A stretch of 45,739 nucleotides of DNA from contig JADGOL010000055.1 of assembly GCA_017882995.1 (NCBI GenBank), positions 1 through 45,739 on the forward strand, read 5' to 3'. Position 1 is the stretch's first letter, and every line of letters starts with the position of its first letter. Positions 37,036-45,739 of the stretch are shown piece after piece. Below the pieces are notes generated by a model. The model was not told the DNA's origin. It did not search any database and saw only the letters and a program-made list of their open reading frames with translations. The stretch is from Acidimicrobiales bacterium (GTDB lineage Bacteria; Actinomycetota; Acidimicrobiia; Acidimicrobiales; UBA8190). The position numbers and the translations under genes are program-made.

Positions 37036-38514
37036 ATGGCCCGCCGCCCTCCCCGTGGTACGGCCGCGGGAAAGGGCAAGCTCATCGGCCACGCACGCCT
37101 GGATCCGGAGTCAGGATCAGGGCTCGGAGACACCCCCGCCCCACCGCCGGGGCTCCAAGGTCTCGGCGAGGGAACCGGCGAAGCGCCGCGGCCGACCCCG
37201 CCCGAGCCGTCGGGTCCGTTGACGCCAGCGGCGTCGGGCGAGCTCAGTGCCGACACCACCGGACATGAGCCCGCACAGCCACCCGGAGAAGCTCCGCAGG
37301 ACACCCCGCCCGTCGTTGCGCCGGTCAGGCGCCACCGTCGCCGTCGGCGCAGCACCGGCGAGCGGGTCATCCGCTGGGCCGCCCTGATCGTGGCGATCGT
37401 GCTGGTGGCGGCGGGTTCGGTCTACGGGTACCTGTGGTACCGCCTCGGGGAGATCAAGTCGGTCAAGTGCTCGGCGTGCGCGGTCGAGCCGCCCGGTGCG
37501 CCCTACAACGTGTTGATCGTGGGATCGGACTCACGGGCCGGGGATAGCGCCGCCGCCGCCAAGGCCTTCGGCAGTGCTTCGCAGGTCGGTGGCCAGCGCA
37601 GCGACACGATCAAGATCCTCCACGTGGACCCGGCCACGAACTCTGCTCGGCTGCTGTCGATCCCGAGAGACACCTACGTCGAGTTGTCGGGAATGCCTTC
37701 GGGCACAGGGTTGGCGTCGCACAACAAGATCAATACGGCGTTCAACAGTGGACCGGGACCGTTGATCGAGACCATCGAGAGCACCTTTGGCATCCTCATC
37801 AACCATTTCGTGATCACGAGCTTCAACGGGGTGATCGATCTCGTGAAGGCGGTCGGTGGGATCAATCTGAACTTTCCCTATCCCGTGCGCGACAACGACC
37901 AGGGGAACAACAACTCCGGCCTCGTCATCACCCACGCCGGCTGTCAGACCCTCGACGGCAACATGGCACTGGCGTTGGCCCGCTCGCGCTTCTACGAGTA
38001 CGAGATCCGCAGGGGGTATTGGCAGTACGACGGCAGCGGTGACCTGGGACGCATCCAGCGTCAGAACGCCATCATCGAAGCAGTGATCGACAAGGCGAAG
38101 TCGAGCTACGACCCCTTGAAGGTCAACGCCTTCCTCGGCTCGATCGTCCACGACATCACCAAGGACGACGCCATGTCGACGAGCATGATGATCTCGTTGG
38201 CGCAGCGTTACCACGCCTTCTCGGGATCGGCGCTGCACACCTTCACTCTCCCGACCCTCGGGGCGAGCTCGAGCGTGGCCGGATCGATCGAGGTCGTGCA
38301 AGAGCCCGCCGCGAGCCAGCTCATCAGCCAGTTCCTCGGAACCTCCCCGGAGCCGGTCGTGACGCCACCACTCAGCGCCTACGGGACGCCGGTCACCGTG
38401 CCGTCCACGACCACCACGACCACCACGAAACCATCGAGCGGGAGTGGCGGAGGCCAATCCGCCACCACGACGACGGTGCCGGGCACGGGCCCGTTCAATC
38501 CCACCCCCTGTTGA
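37036..38514 (+). CDS. LytR-CpsA-Psr (LCP) family protein with Thr-rich C-terminal tail
   Basis: NVLIVGSDSRAGD, RSDTIKILHVDPATNSARLLSIPRDTYVEL, single N-terminal TM; tail TVPSTTTTTTTKPSSGSGGG. Confidence 0.9.
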   Translation: MARRPPRGTAAGKGKLIGHARLDPESGSGLGDTPAPPPGLQGLGEGTGEAPRPTPPEPSGPLTPAASGELSADTTGHEPAQPPGEAPQDTPPVVAPVRRHRRRRRSTGERVIRWAALIVAIVLVAAGSVYGYLWYRLGEIKSVKCSACAVEPPGAPYNVLIVGSDSRAGDSAAAAKAFGSASQVGGQRSDTIKILHVDPATNSARLLSIPRDTYVELSGMPSGTGLASHNKINTAFNSGPGPLIETIESTFGILINHFVITSFNGVIDLVKAVGGINLNFPYPVRDNDQGNNNSGLVITHAGCQTLDGNMALALARSRFYEYEIRRGYWQYDGSGDLGRIQRQNAIIEAVIDKAKSSYDPLKVNAFLGSIVHDITKDDAMSTSMMISLAQRYHAFSGSALHTFTLPTLGASSSVAGSIEVVQEPAASQLISQFLGTSPEPVVTPPLSAYGTPVTVPSTTTTTTTKPSSGSGGGQSATTTTVPGTGPFNPTPC

Positions 38515-38528
38515 GGCCCCCGCCGCTC

Positions 38529-39053
38529 TCAGGCGTCGAGAACGATGCCCTGCTCGGCCTCGTCGAGACCTTGGGCCAGGGTGTTCCACGACAAGGTGGC
38601 GCACTTGATGCGAACCGGGAACTTGACCACCCCCTGCAGGGCGGCAAGCTCTCCGAGGGACTCGGGATCGGTCGCCGGCGCGTCGGCTCCGTCCTCCGCC
38701 GACCCGTTGCTCGACACGTCGCCTTCGGGTGAGTCGCCCAGGCGTGCCTCGTGAACCGACATCATCGCCTTGAACGTGCGGATCAGGTTGCGGGCCTCGG
38801 TCACGGACTTGCCCTTCACTGCAGAGGACATGAGCGATGCCGATGACTGGCTGATCGAGCAACCCTGCCCGGCGAAGCGGATGTCGGTGACCGTGCCGTC
38901 GTGCACCTGCACGTAGACGACGACCTCGTCACCACACAGCGGGTTGAAGCCCTCGACCCGCTGCGCGGGGGGCGAGGGCAGCTCGCCGCGGTTGCGGGGG
39001 CTGCGGTAGTGGTCGAGGATGATCTCGCGGTAGAGGTCTTCCAGACCGGTCAT
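38529..39053 (-). CDS. sufU: SUF system NifU-like scaffold protein
   Basis: LYREIILDHYRSPRNRGEL, NPLCGDEVVVYV, GQGCSISQSSASLMSSAVKGK. Confidence 0.93.
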   Translation of the reverse strand: MTGLEDLYREIILDHYRSPRNRGELPSPPAQRVEGFNPLCGDEVVVYVQVHDGTVTDIRFAGQGCSISQSSASLMSSAVKGKSVTEARNLIRTFKAMMSVHEARLGDSPEGDVSSNGSAEDGADAPATDPESLGELAALQGVVKFPVRIKCATLSWNTLAQGLDEAEQGIVLDA

Positions 39054-39117
39054 GGGCTCCTCGTTGTTCGGGACACGTTCGTCGCCTCGTGGGATGCGAT
39101 GTTCTGATGACGCTGCA

Positions 39118-40412
39118 CTACGCGAACAGGGTACCGGCCTCGGCGATCGCGTCGGCCAGGACGTCCACGTCGGACTCGTCGTTGTAGAGGTACAGCGAGG
39201 CCCGGGCCGTTGCGTTGACGCCCAGGCGCCTCATCAGGGGCTTGGCACAGTGGTGACCGGCTCGGACACACACGCCGGCCTGGTCGAGCACCTGGGCGAG
39301 GTCATGGGGATGGACGTCGCGGTACGCCAGTGACAGGACGCCGCCTCGTTCGACGGTCCCGGGCGGACCGAAGATCTTGAGGTCGTCCCCGAAGCGCTCC
39401 GCCAAGACGGACTGGGCGTACGCCGTCAGATCGACCTCGTGGGCGCGAATGGCATCGAGGCCTATCGATTCCAGGTAGGAGACCGCCGCACCGAACCCGA
39501 CCGCTTCCGCGATCGGGGGCGTGCCGGCCTCGAACTTCCAAGGCAGGACATTGGCCGTGAACCCGTCGTGGCGGACGTCGCGGATCATCCCGCCCCCACC
39601 CAGGAACGGTGGCATCGCCTCGAGCAGTTCACGACGACCCCACAGCACCCCGATCCCGGTGGGGCCGAGCATCTTGTGGGCGCTGAAGGCCAGGAAGTCA
39701 CAGCCGAGCCGGGTCACATCGGTGGGGACGTGGGGAACGGACTGGGCGCCGTCGGCGAGCACCACCGCTCCGGCGCGATGAGCAGCCTCGGCGATCTGTG
39801 CGAAGGGCGTGATGGTCCCGAGCACATTCGACATCGTGGTACAGGCCACCAGCTTGACGCCGTCGAGGAGGCGGTCGAGGTCGGAGAGGTCGAGACGGTA
39901 TTCGTCGTCGATGCCGATCCACCGCAACTCGATTCCTCGTTCTTCGGCCAGCATCAGCCACGGCACGATGTTGGCGTGGTGCTCCATGTCGGTGAGCAGC
40001 ACCACGTCACCGTGTCCCAGATTCGAGCGGGCCCAGGTGGCCGCGACGAGGTTGATGGCCTCGGTGGCGTTCTTGGTGAAGATCACCTCGTGCTCGGGAT
40101 CGGGGGCGCCGATGAGTCGTCCCACCGCCACTCGGGCCGCCTCGTAGAGGCGGTCCGCCTCCTCGGCGAGGGTGTAGACGCCGCGGTGCACGTTGGCATG
40201 GGTGGTTTGGTAGTACGAGTCCATGGCGTCGAGGACGCTCTGCGGACGTTGGGCGGACGACGCCGAGTCGAGATAGACGACACGATGGCCGTGCACGGTA
40301 CGGCCGAGGATGGGGAAATCGCCTTTGAGCTTGGAGAAATCGACGTCAGAGGGGCACGAGTCGGTGCGCATCGTCGGCGCAACCTTCTGGTCGACGCGAG
40401 AGTTCGTCACCG

Positions 40413-40425
<13 letters not shown>
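39118..40425 (-). CDS. sufS: cysteine desulfurase SufS
   Basis: YLDSASSAQRPQSVLDAMDSYYQTTHANVHRGVYTLAEEAD, FSAHKMLGPTGIGVLWG, VCVRAGHHCAKPLM. Confidence 0.95.
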
Positions 40426-41156
<731 letters not shown>

Positions 41157-41186
41157 GCCGGCAGTCTACCGGCGCAGCGAGATTTT

Positions 41187-41202
41187 CACTACGGCCGTAG
41201 TG
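41187..41202. promoter_or_regulatory. perfect 16-bp palindrome CACTACGGCCGTAGTG upstream of sufC2-sufS-sufU
   Basis: directly readable; positioned where the -35 of the inferred sufC2 promoter (AGTCTA/TAGACT at 41163-41168) would lie. Confidence 0.6.
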
Positions 41203-41308
41203 GCAATCCCATCGCCGCCGCCGACCCCCGTGCCGGTCCGCCCGGTGCCCGAGCAACGCCCCCACCTGGTCATTCGGTGGCCCACCTCGGTCCGGTAGCG
41301 TCCCCCGG

Positions 41309-43453
41309 GTGAGCGACCCGTGGACCTTCAGCGGCAAGGTGGCGGGTCTGGGCCAGGGCGGCGGTGCGGTCACCCTGGTCGACGAGTCCACCTTCACCAT
41401 CAGCGGACGTGAGGGCGACGTCGTCACCCCGTCGGCCGAGGGCCTCTTCGTGCGTGACACCCGAATCCTGTCCCGTTTCGAATTGCGGGTGAACGAGTCG
41501 AAGCCCGAGTCGCTGGCCGTGGTCTCCGACGACCCCTTCTCGGCGATCTTCGTGTCCCGGTGCCCGCCTCGGCCCGGCCTCGCCGACTCGACGCTCATGG
41601 TCTTCCGACGCCGCTACGTCGGACAGGGGATGCGCGAGGACCTCGTCATCCGCAACTTCGGGGACGAGCCCACCTTCTGTTCGGTGGAGCTGTTCATCGA
41701 CTCGGACTTCGCAGATCTGTTCGCGGTGAAAGAAGGCCGGTTCGGGAACTCCGATGGTGAGATCACCCGCGACCACCGCGACGCGCAACTCGAGTTCTCC
41801 TACCGCCGAGGAACCGTCAGCCGGGGACTGGTCATCCACCTGTTCCCGACCCCGGCGCTCGTCTCCGACGACCTCGTCAGCTTCGAGGCCATCGTTCCTG
41901 CGCACGGCGAGTGGACGGGGTGCCTGGAGTTCCATCCCGTGATCGAAGGCAAAGCCGTCGACCCGCGCTACCGCTGCGGCCAGCCCGTCGACCGGGCCGC
42001 CCCCGCCGAACGACTGGCCAAGTGGCGTCGCCAGGTACCGCAGATCGAGACCGATCACGACGGCCTGCGGACCGTCATCGCCTCGAGCGCGGAGGACCTG
42101 GGAGCGCTTCGCATCTTCGACCCCGACTACCCCGAGCGTGTGGTGCTGGCCGCGGGCGCGCCGTGGTTCATGACCGTGTTCGGCCGCGACTCGCTCATCA
42201 CGTCGTGGATGGCGCTGCTCGTGGACCCCGACCTCGCACTCGGGGTCCTGCAGACACTGGCCCGCTTCCAGGGCAAGAACATCGACCCGAGAAGCGAAGA
42301 ACAGCCGGGACGCATCCTTCACGAGATGCGTTTTGGCGACGCACCGTCTCTTTCGCTCGGCGGGGGGAGCATCTATTACGGAACCGCCGATGCCACACCG
42401 CTCTTCGTCATGCTGCTCGGTGAACTGCGACGTTGGGGTCTGGCCCGCGAGGTCGTGGACGAACTCCTGCCCAACGCGGAACGGGCCCTCGAGTGGATCG
42501 AGAATCATGGCGACCTCGACGGGGACGGATACGTCGAGTACCAGCGCATGACCGACCGGGGCCTCGCCAACCAGGGGTGGAAGGACTCTGCCGACGGCAT
42601 TCGCTATCGCGACGGAACCGTGGCGCATGCACCCATCGCCTTGTGTGAAGTCCAGGCCTACGTCTACAGCGCGTACCTCGCCCGCGCCCACTTCGCCCGT
42701 GAGGCCGGGGACGAAACCACCTTCGAGCACTACCGCTCGAAGGCGACCAGATTGAAGACCGAGTTCAACCGTGACTTCTGGCTCGAGGATCGAGGGTGGT
42801 TCGCGGTGGGTCTCGACGCCGACAAACGGCCCATCGACTCACTCACGTCCAACATCGGCCACTGCCTGTGGACCGGCATCGTCGACCAGGACAAGGCCCG
42901 TGTCGTCGCCGACCAGCTCATGTCACCCGAGTTGAACAGCGGTTGGGGCATCCGGACCCTGGCATCGTCGATGGGCGGCTACAACCCCATGAGCTACCAC
43001 TGCGGATCGGTGTGGCCCCACGACACGGCCATCGTGGCGGCGGGGCTGGCCCGGTACGGGTTCATGGACGACTCGCTGCGACTCATCCGTTCGTTGCTCG
43101 ACGCGGCGTTGAGCCTCGGTGGTCGTCTCCCTGAGCTCTACTGTGGGCTCGACCGCACTGAGTTCTCCTCCCCGGTCGCCTACCCCACGTCGTGTTCACC
43201 CCAGGCTTGGGCCGCCGCATCACCGCTGCTGTGCCTGCGCACGATGCTCCGTCTCGACCCATGGGTGCCCTATGGCAAGACCTGGTTGTCGCCGATGCTG
43301 CCCGAGGGCATGAAGCACCTCAAGGTGGCGGGCATCCCGCTGGCGGGATCGCGAGTCACCGTCGAGGTCGACGGCGACGACGTCGAGGTGACGGGGCTCC
43401 CGCCCGAGGTGGCGCTCATCACCGAGCCTCGCCATCCGGCCACTTCCGTCTGA
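41309..43453 (+). CDS. amylo-alpha-1,6-glucosidase / glycogen debranching family protein
   Basis: N-terminal EGLFVRDTRILSRFELRVN, GAPWFMTVFGRDSLITSWMALL, WKDSADGIRYRDG, PTSCSPQAWAAASPL. Confidence 0.92.
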   Translation: MSDPWTFSGKVAGLGQGGGAVTLVDESTFTISGREGDVVTPSAEGLFVRDTRILSRFELRVNESKPESLAVVSDDPFSAIFVSRCPPRPGLADSTLMVFRRRYVGQGMREDLVIRNFGDEPTFCSVELFIDSDFADLFAVKEGRFGNSDGEITRDHRDAQLEFSYRRGTVSRGLVIHLFPTPALVSDDLVSFEAIVPAHGEWTGCLEFHPVIEGKAVDPRYRCGQPVDRAAPAERLAKWRRQVPQIETDHDGLRTVIASSAEDLGALRIFDPDYPERVVLAAGAPWFMTVFGRDSLITSWMALLVDPDLALGVLQTLARFQGKNIDPRSEEQPGRILHEMRFGDAPSLSLGGGSIYYGTADATPLFVMLLGELRRWGLAREVVDELLPNAERALEWIENHGDLDGDGYVEYQRMTDRGLANQGWKDSADGIRYRDGTVAHAPIALCEVQAYVYSAYLARAHFAREAGDETTFEHYRSKATRLKTEFNRDFWLEDRGWFAVGLDADKRPIDSLTSNIGHCLWTGIVDQDKARVVADQLMSPELNSGWGIRTLASSMGGYNPMSYHCGSVWPHDTAIVAAGLARYGFMDDSLRLIRSLLDAALSLGGRLPELYCGLDRTEFSSPVAYPTSCSPQAWAAASPLLCLRTMLRLDPWVPYGKTWLSPMLPEGMKHLKVAGIPLAGSRVTVEVDGDDVEVTGLPPEVALITEPRHPATSV

Positions 43454-43498
43454 GGCGCCCCTCGACACTGCATGGCGAGGCGTGTCGCGACGCGGCGG

Positions 43499-44503
43499 TC
43501 AGCCCCCTGGAAGTGTGCGCAGGCCTTGCACGGGACCGAGTTTGGCGTGTTGGACCTGGGCTTGAGCGTTGCCCAGCGGAACGACGTCATCCACGGTCTG
43601 GGTGCCGGCAACATGTGACCCACACGTCGAATCGAAGGGCTCGCGTGCCACGACCTGCACCGTCGCTGCCCCCGGGCTCGGCACCTCGGTCCAGCCGAAG
43701 TAGGTGCTGCACGCGGGCAACGTGACGCGCACCGAGGTGTTGCTGGGGCCCAAAGGAACCCAGGGGACCGAGACGAGCTCGGAGGGGGCGCTGATGCTCG
43801 GTGGGAGGACCGGCCCGGTACAGGCCAGGGAGCTCCGGCTGGTGTAGGCGATGACACTTCGGCCTGTGTCGGCGTCGATGACCACCGCCACGTAGCGCGT
43901 GGCGAGCCGAGCGCCTCCGGCGCGCGCCGGGCAGTCGGCCCCCCAGGCGATCCCAACCCAGGCCAGGCGACTGTCGTAGCGCGGGAGCGAGGGGGTGGAG
44001 GTCGGCGGCGCCGTCGGTGTGGTCGCCGTGGAACTTGTCGCTTCGGTGGAGCCCGGTCCGGTACCCGCCGCCGTGGTGGTCGTGGTCGGCGCGGTGATCG
44101 TCGTGGTTGTGGTGCTGCTCGTGCTGGTGGTGCCGGTGCCCAAACTCGTCGTCGTCGTCGTGCCCGGCGCAGTCGTCGGGGGTGCAGCCGACACGTGGGG
44201 TGAGACCGTGGCCAGGCCCAAGCCGAGCACGGCGAACCGGTAGGTGCCGTTGACGGCATCGGCGGCGCCGAACAACGCCTGAGCAGTCGCGGCGGACACA
44301 CGCGGCCTCGTCTTCGGCGCCGGCGCGACCACCAGGCCCCCGTGGTCGAGCTCGACCCTCGAGACGAAGCGTCCGCCCACCACAGAGGACAACGACGGCA
44401 GCTGAGGTGCGACCGCGTTCTGAGACGTGGTCGCACACGAGCTCAAGAACCCTGCCGCGACGACCAGCGCCATGGTGCGAAGCAGGCTGGGCATGGGTCG
44501 CAC
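43499..44503 (-). CDS. putative secreted lipoprotein with Thr/Ser-rich linker
   Basis: MALVVAAGFLSSCATT lipobox; TTTTTSLGTGTTSTSSTTTTTITAPTTTTTAAG linker. Confidence 0.72.
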   Translation of the reverse strand: MRPMPSLLRTMALVVAAGFLSSCATTSQNAVAPQLPSLSSVVGGRFVSRVELDHGGLVVAPAPKTRPRVSAATAQALFGAADAVNGTYRFAVLGLGLATVSPHVSAAPPTTAPGTTTTTSLGTGTTSTSSTTTTTITAPTTTTTAAGTGPGSTEATSSTATTPTAPPTSTPSLPRYDSRLAWVGIAWGADCPARAGGARLATRYVAVVIDADTGRSVIAYTSRSSLACTGPVLPPSISAPSELVSVPWVPLGPSNTSVRVTLPACSTYFGWTEVPSPGAATVQVVAREPFDSTCGSHVAGTQTVDDVVPLGNAQAQVQHAKLGPVQGLRTLPGG

Positions 44504-44543
44504 GGGCCTCAGTCTGCCCGCGAGGCGGCGTTAGGCTGCGTCA

Positions 44544-45739
44544 ATGCCGCCCGATGGCACCGAAAATGGCGCTTCAGCGGGACCGGGATCCCACGAGGTC
44601 TTCGTACTCGCCGTCGATCTGGGCACGGGTGGGCCCAAGGCGGCAGTGGTCTCTTCGACGGGAAGAATCGCCGCCAGCGCGTCGGAGCCCGTCGAGTTGC
44701 ACCTCCTGCCCGGTGGTGGCGCCGAACAGGATCCGGCGGCGTGGTGGGCCGCCATCGTGGCCGCCACCCGTCGCGCCCTGGAGGAGTCTTCGCTACACCC
44801 GTCGAGCATCATCGGCGTGGGATGCACCGCCCAGTGGTCCGGGACGGTAGCCGTCGACGCGTCGGGGACCCCCTTGCGGCCCGCTGTGATCTGGATGGAC
44901 TCCCGAGGCAGCTCGGCCATGAGACGCCAGATGGGGGGAAAGGTCAGCGTGCTCGGGTACGACGTGCGGAAGATCCAGCGTTGGATCCGACTCACCGGGG
45001 GTGCCCCGAGCCAATCGGGGAAGGATCCCACCGCGCACATCTTGTGGATTCGCGAGGCGGAGCCCGCTGTCTATGACGCCACGTTCAAGTTCCTCGAGCC
45101 GGTGGACTGGTTGAACCAGCGACTGACCGGGCGCTTCTCGGCTTCCTACGACTCGATCGCGGCCCATTGGGTCACCGACAACCGCAACATCAACTCGATC
45201 GACTACGACGAGTCGTTGTTGCACATGTCGGGGCTCGAGCGATCCAAGCTGCCCGACATCGTCCCGTCCGCCACGGTCATGGGCACACTGCGGGCCGAGG
45301 CAGCCGACGAGCTCGGACTTCCTGAGGGCGTGCCCGTCGTGACGGGGACGGGGGACGTCCATTCCGCCGCGGTGGGATCGGGGGCGGTGGCCGACTTCGA
45401 CGGGCACCTCTACATCGGGACGTCGTCGTGGATCTCGTGCCACGTGCCGTTCAAGAAGACCGACGCCATTCGAAATGTGGCCGCCATCCCGGCGGCGATT
45501 CCCGGCCGCTACATGGTTGCCGACGAGCATGAGACTGCAGGTGCCTGCCTGACGTTCTTGGCCGAGAAGGTGCTGTTCGACGGCAAGGGCCCTCATCCCG
45601 GCATCAGCAATGTGTATCGGCATTTCGACGAGGTGGCGGCCAAGGTGGCGCCGGGGTCACACGGGGCCATGTTCACACCGTGGCTCAACGGTGAGCGCTC
45701 GCCGGTGGACGACCACACCATCCGGGGGGGCTTCCACAA
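44544..45739 (+). CDS. FGGY family carbohydrate kinase (xylulokinase-like), truncated by window edge
   Basis: Not in supplied ORF track (no stop); own translation MPPDGTENGASAGPGSHEVFVLAVDLGTGGPKAAVVSSTGRI...VIWMDSRGSSAM...LEPVDWLNQRLTG...VPVVTGTGDVHSAAVGSGAV. Confidence 0.88.
   Translation, partial: MPPDGTENGASAGPGSHEVFVLAVDLGTGGPKAAVVSSTGRIAASASEPVELHLLPGGGAEQDPAAWWAAIVAATRRALEESSLHPSSIIGVGCTAQWSGTVAVDASGTPLRPAVIWMDSRGSSAMRRQMGGKVSVLGYDVRKIQRWIRLTGGAPSQSGKDPTAHILWIREAEPAVYDATFKFLEPVDWLNQRLTGRFSASYDSIAAHWVTDNRNINSIDYDESLLHMSGLERSKLPDIVPSATVMGTLRAEAADELGLPEGVPVVTGTGDVHSAAVGSGAVADFDGHLYIGTSSWISCHVPFKKTDAIRNVAAIPAAIPGRYMVADEHETAGACLTFLAEKVLFDGKGPHPGISNVYRHFDEVAAKVAPGSHGAMFTPWLNGERSPVDDHTIRGGFH

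Noticed and set aside
41270-42730. 486-aa - strand ORF
   Set aside because: Antisense shadow of the debranching enzyme.

Overview
High-GC chromosomal segment of actinobacterial character (several features suggest an Acidimicrobiia-like lineage, but this is inference). It has dense, mostly housekeeping or metabolic genes on both strands. I saw no CRISPR array, transposase, integrase, phage module or obvious defence island. Main content: class V aminotransferase, GNAT, epimerase/acyltransferase pair, two NlpC/P60 coiled-coil proteins, carboxylesterase, GT2 + methyltransferase, one tRNA with a UAA anticodon, MarR regulator / TIGR03084-type protein, lgt, SDR, dienelactone hydrolase, DUF885-like protein, a group resembling the lower half of the ethylmalonyl-CoA pathway (Mcl-like lyase, Mcd-like acyl-CoA dehydrogenase, Mch-like MaoC hydratase), MutY, MBL-fold, flavin reductase, RmlC-like epimerase, XRE regulator, two LLM flavin oxidoreductases, S9 peptidase, a split SUF Fe-S system with two different SufC ATPases, LCP protein, glycogen debranching enzyme, Thr-rich lipoprotein and a truncated FGGY kinase at the right edge (absent from the ORF track). 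Best leads: (1) a tRNA with a UAA anticodon and Leu-like D-arm but a 5-nt variable region; (2) a shared ACTA-N6-TAG(T/G) inverted repeat upstream of both sufB and sufC2-S-U; (3) two divergent SufC paralogs in a split SUF locus; (4) many start codons preceded at 6-9 nt by a TANNNT box, suggesting pervasive leaderless transcription; (5) a Cys-rich small protein just after sufB. I did not find convincing evidence of a wholly new multi-gene system.
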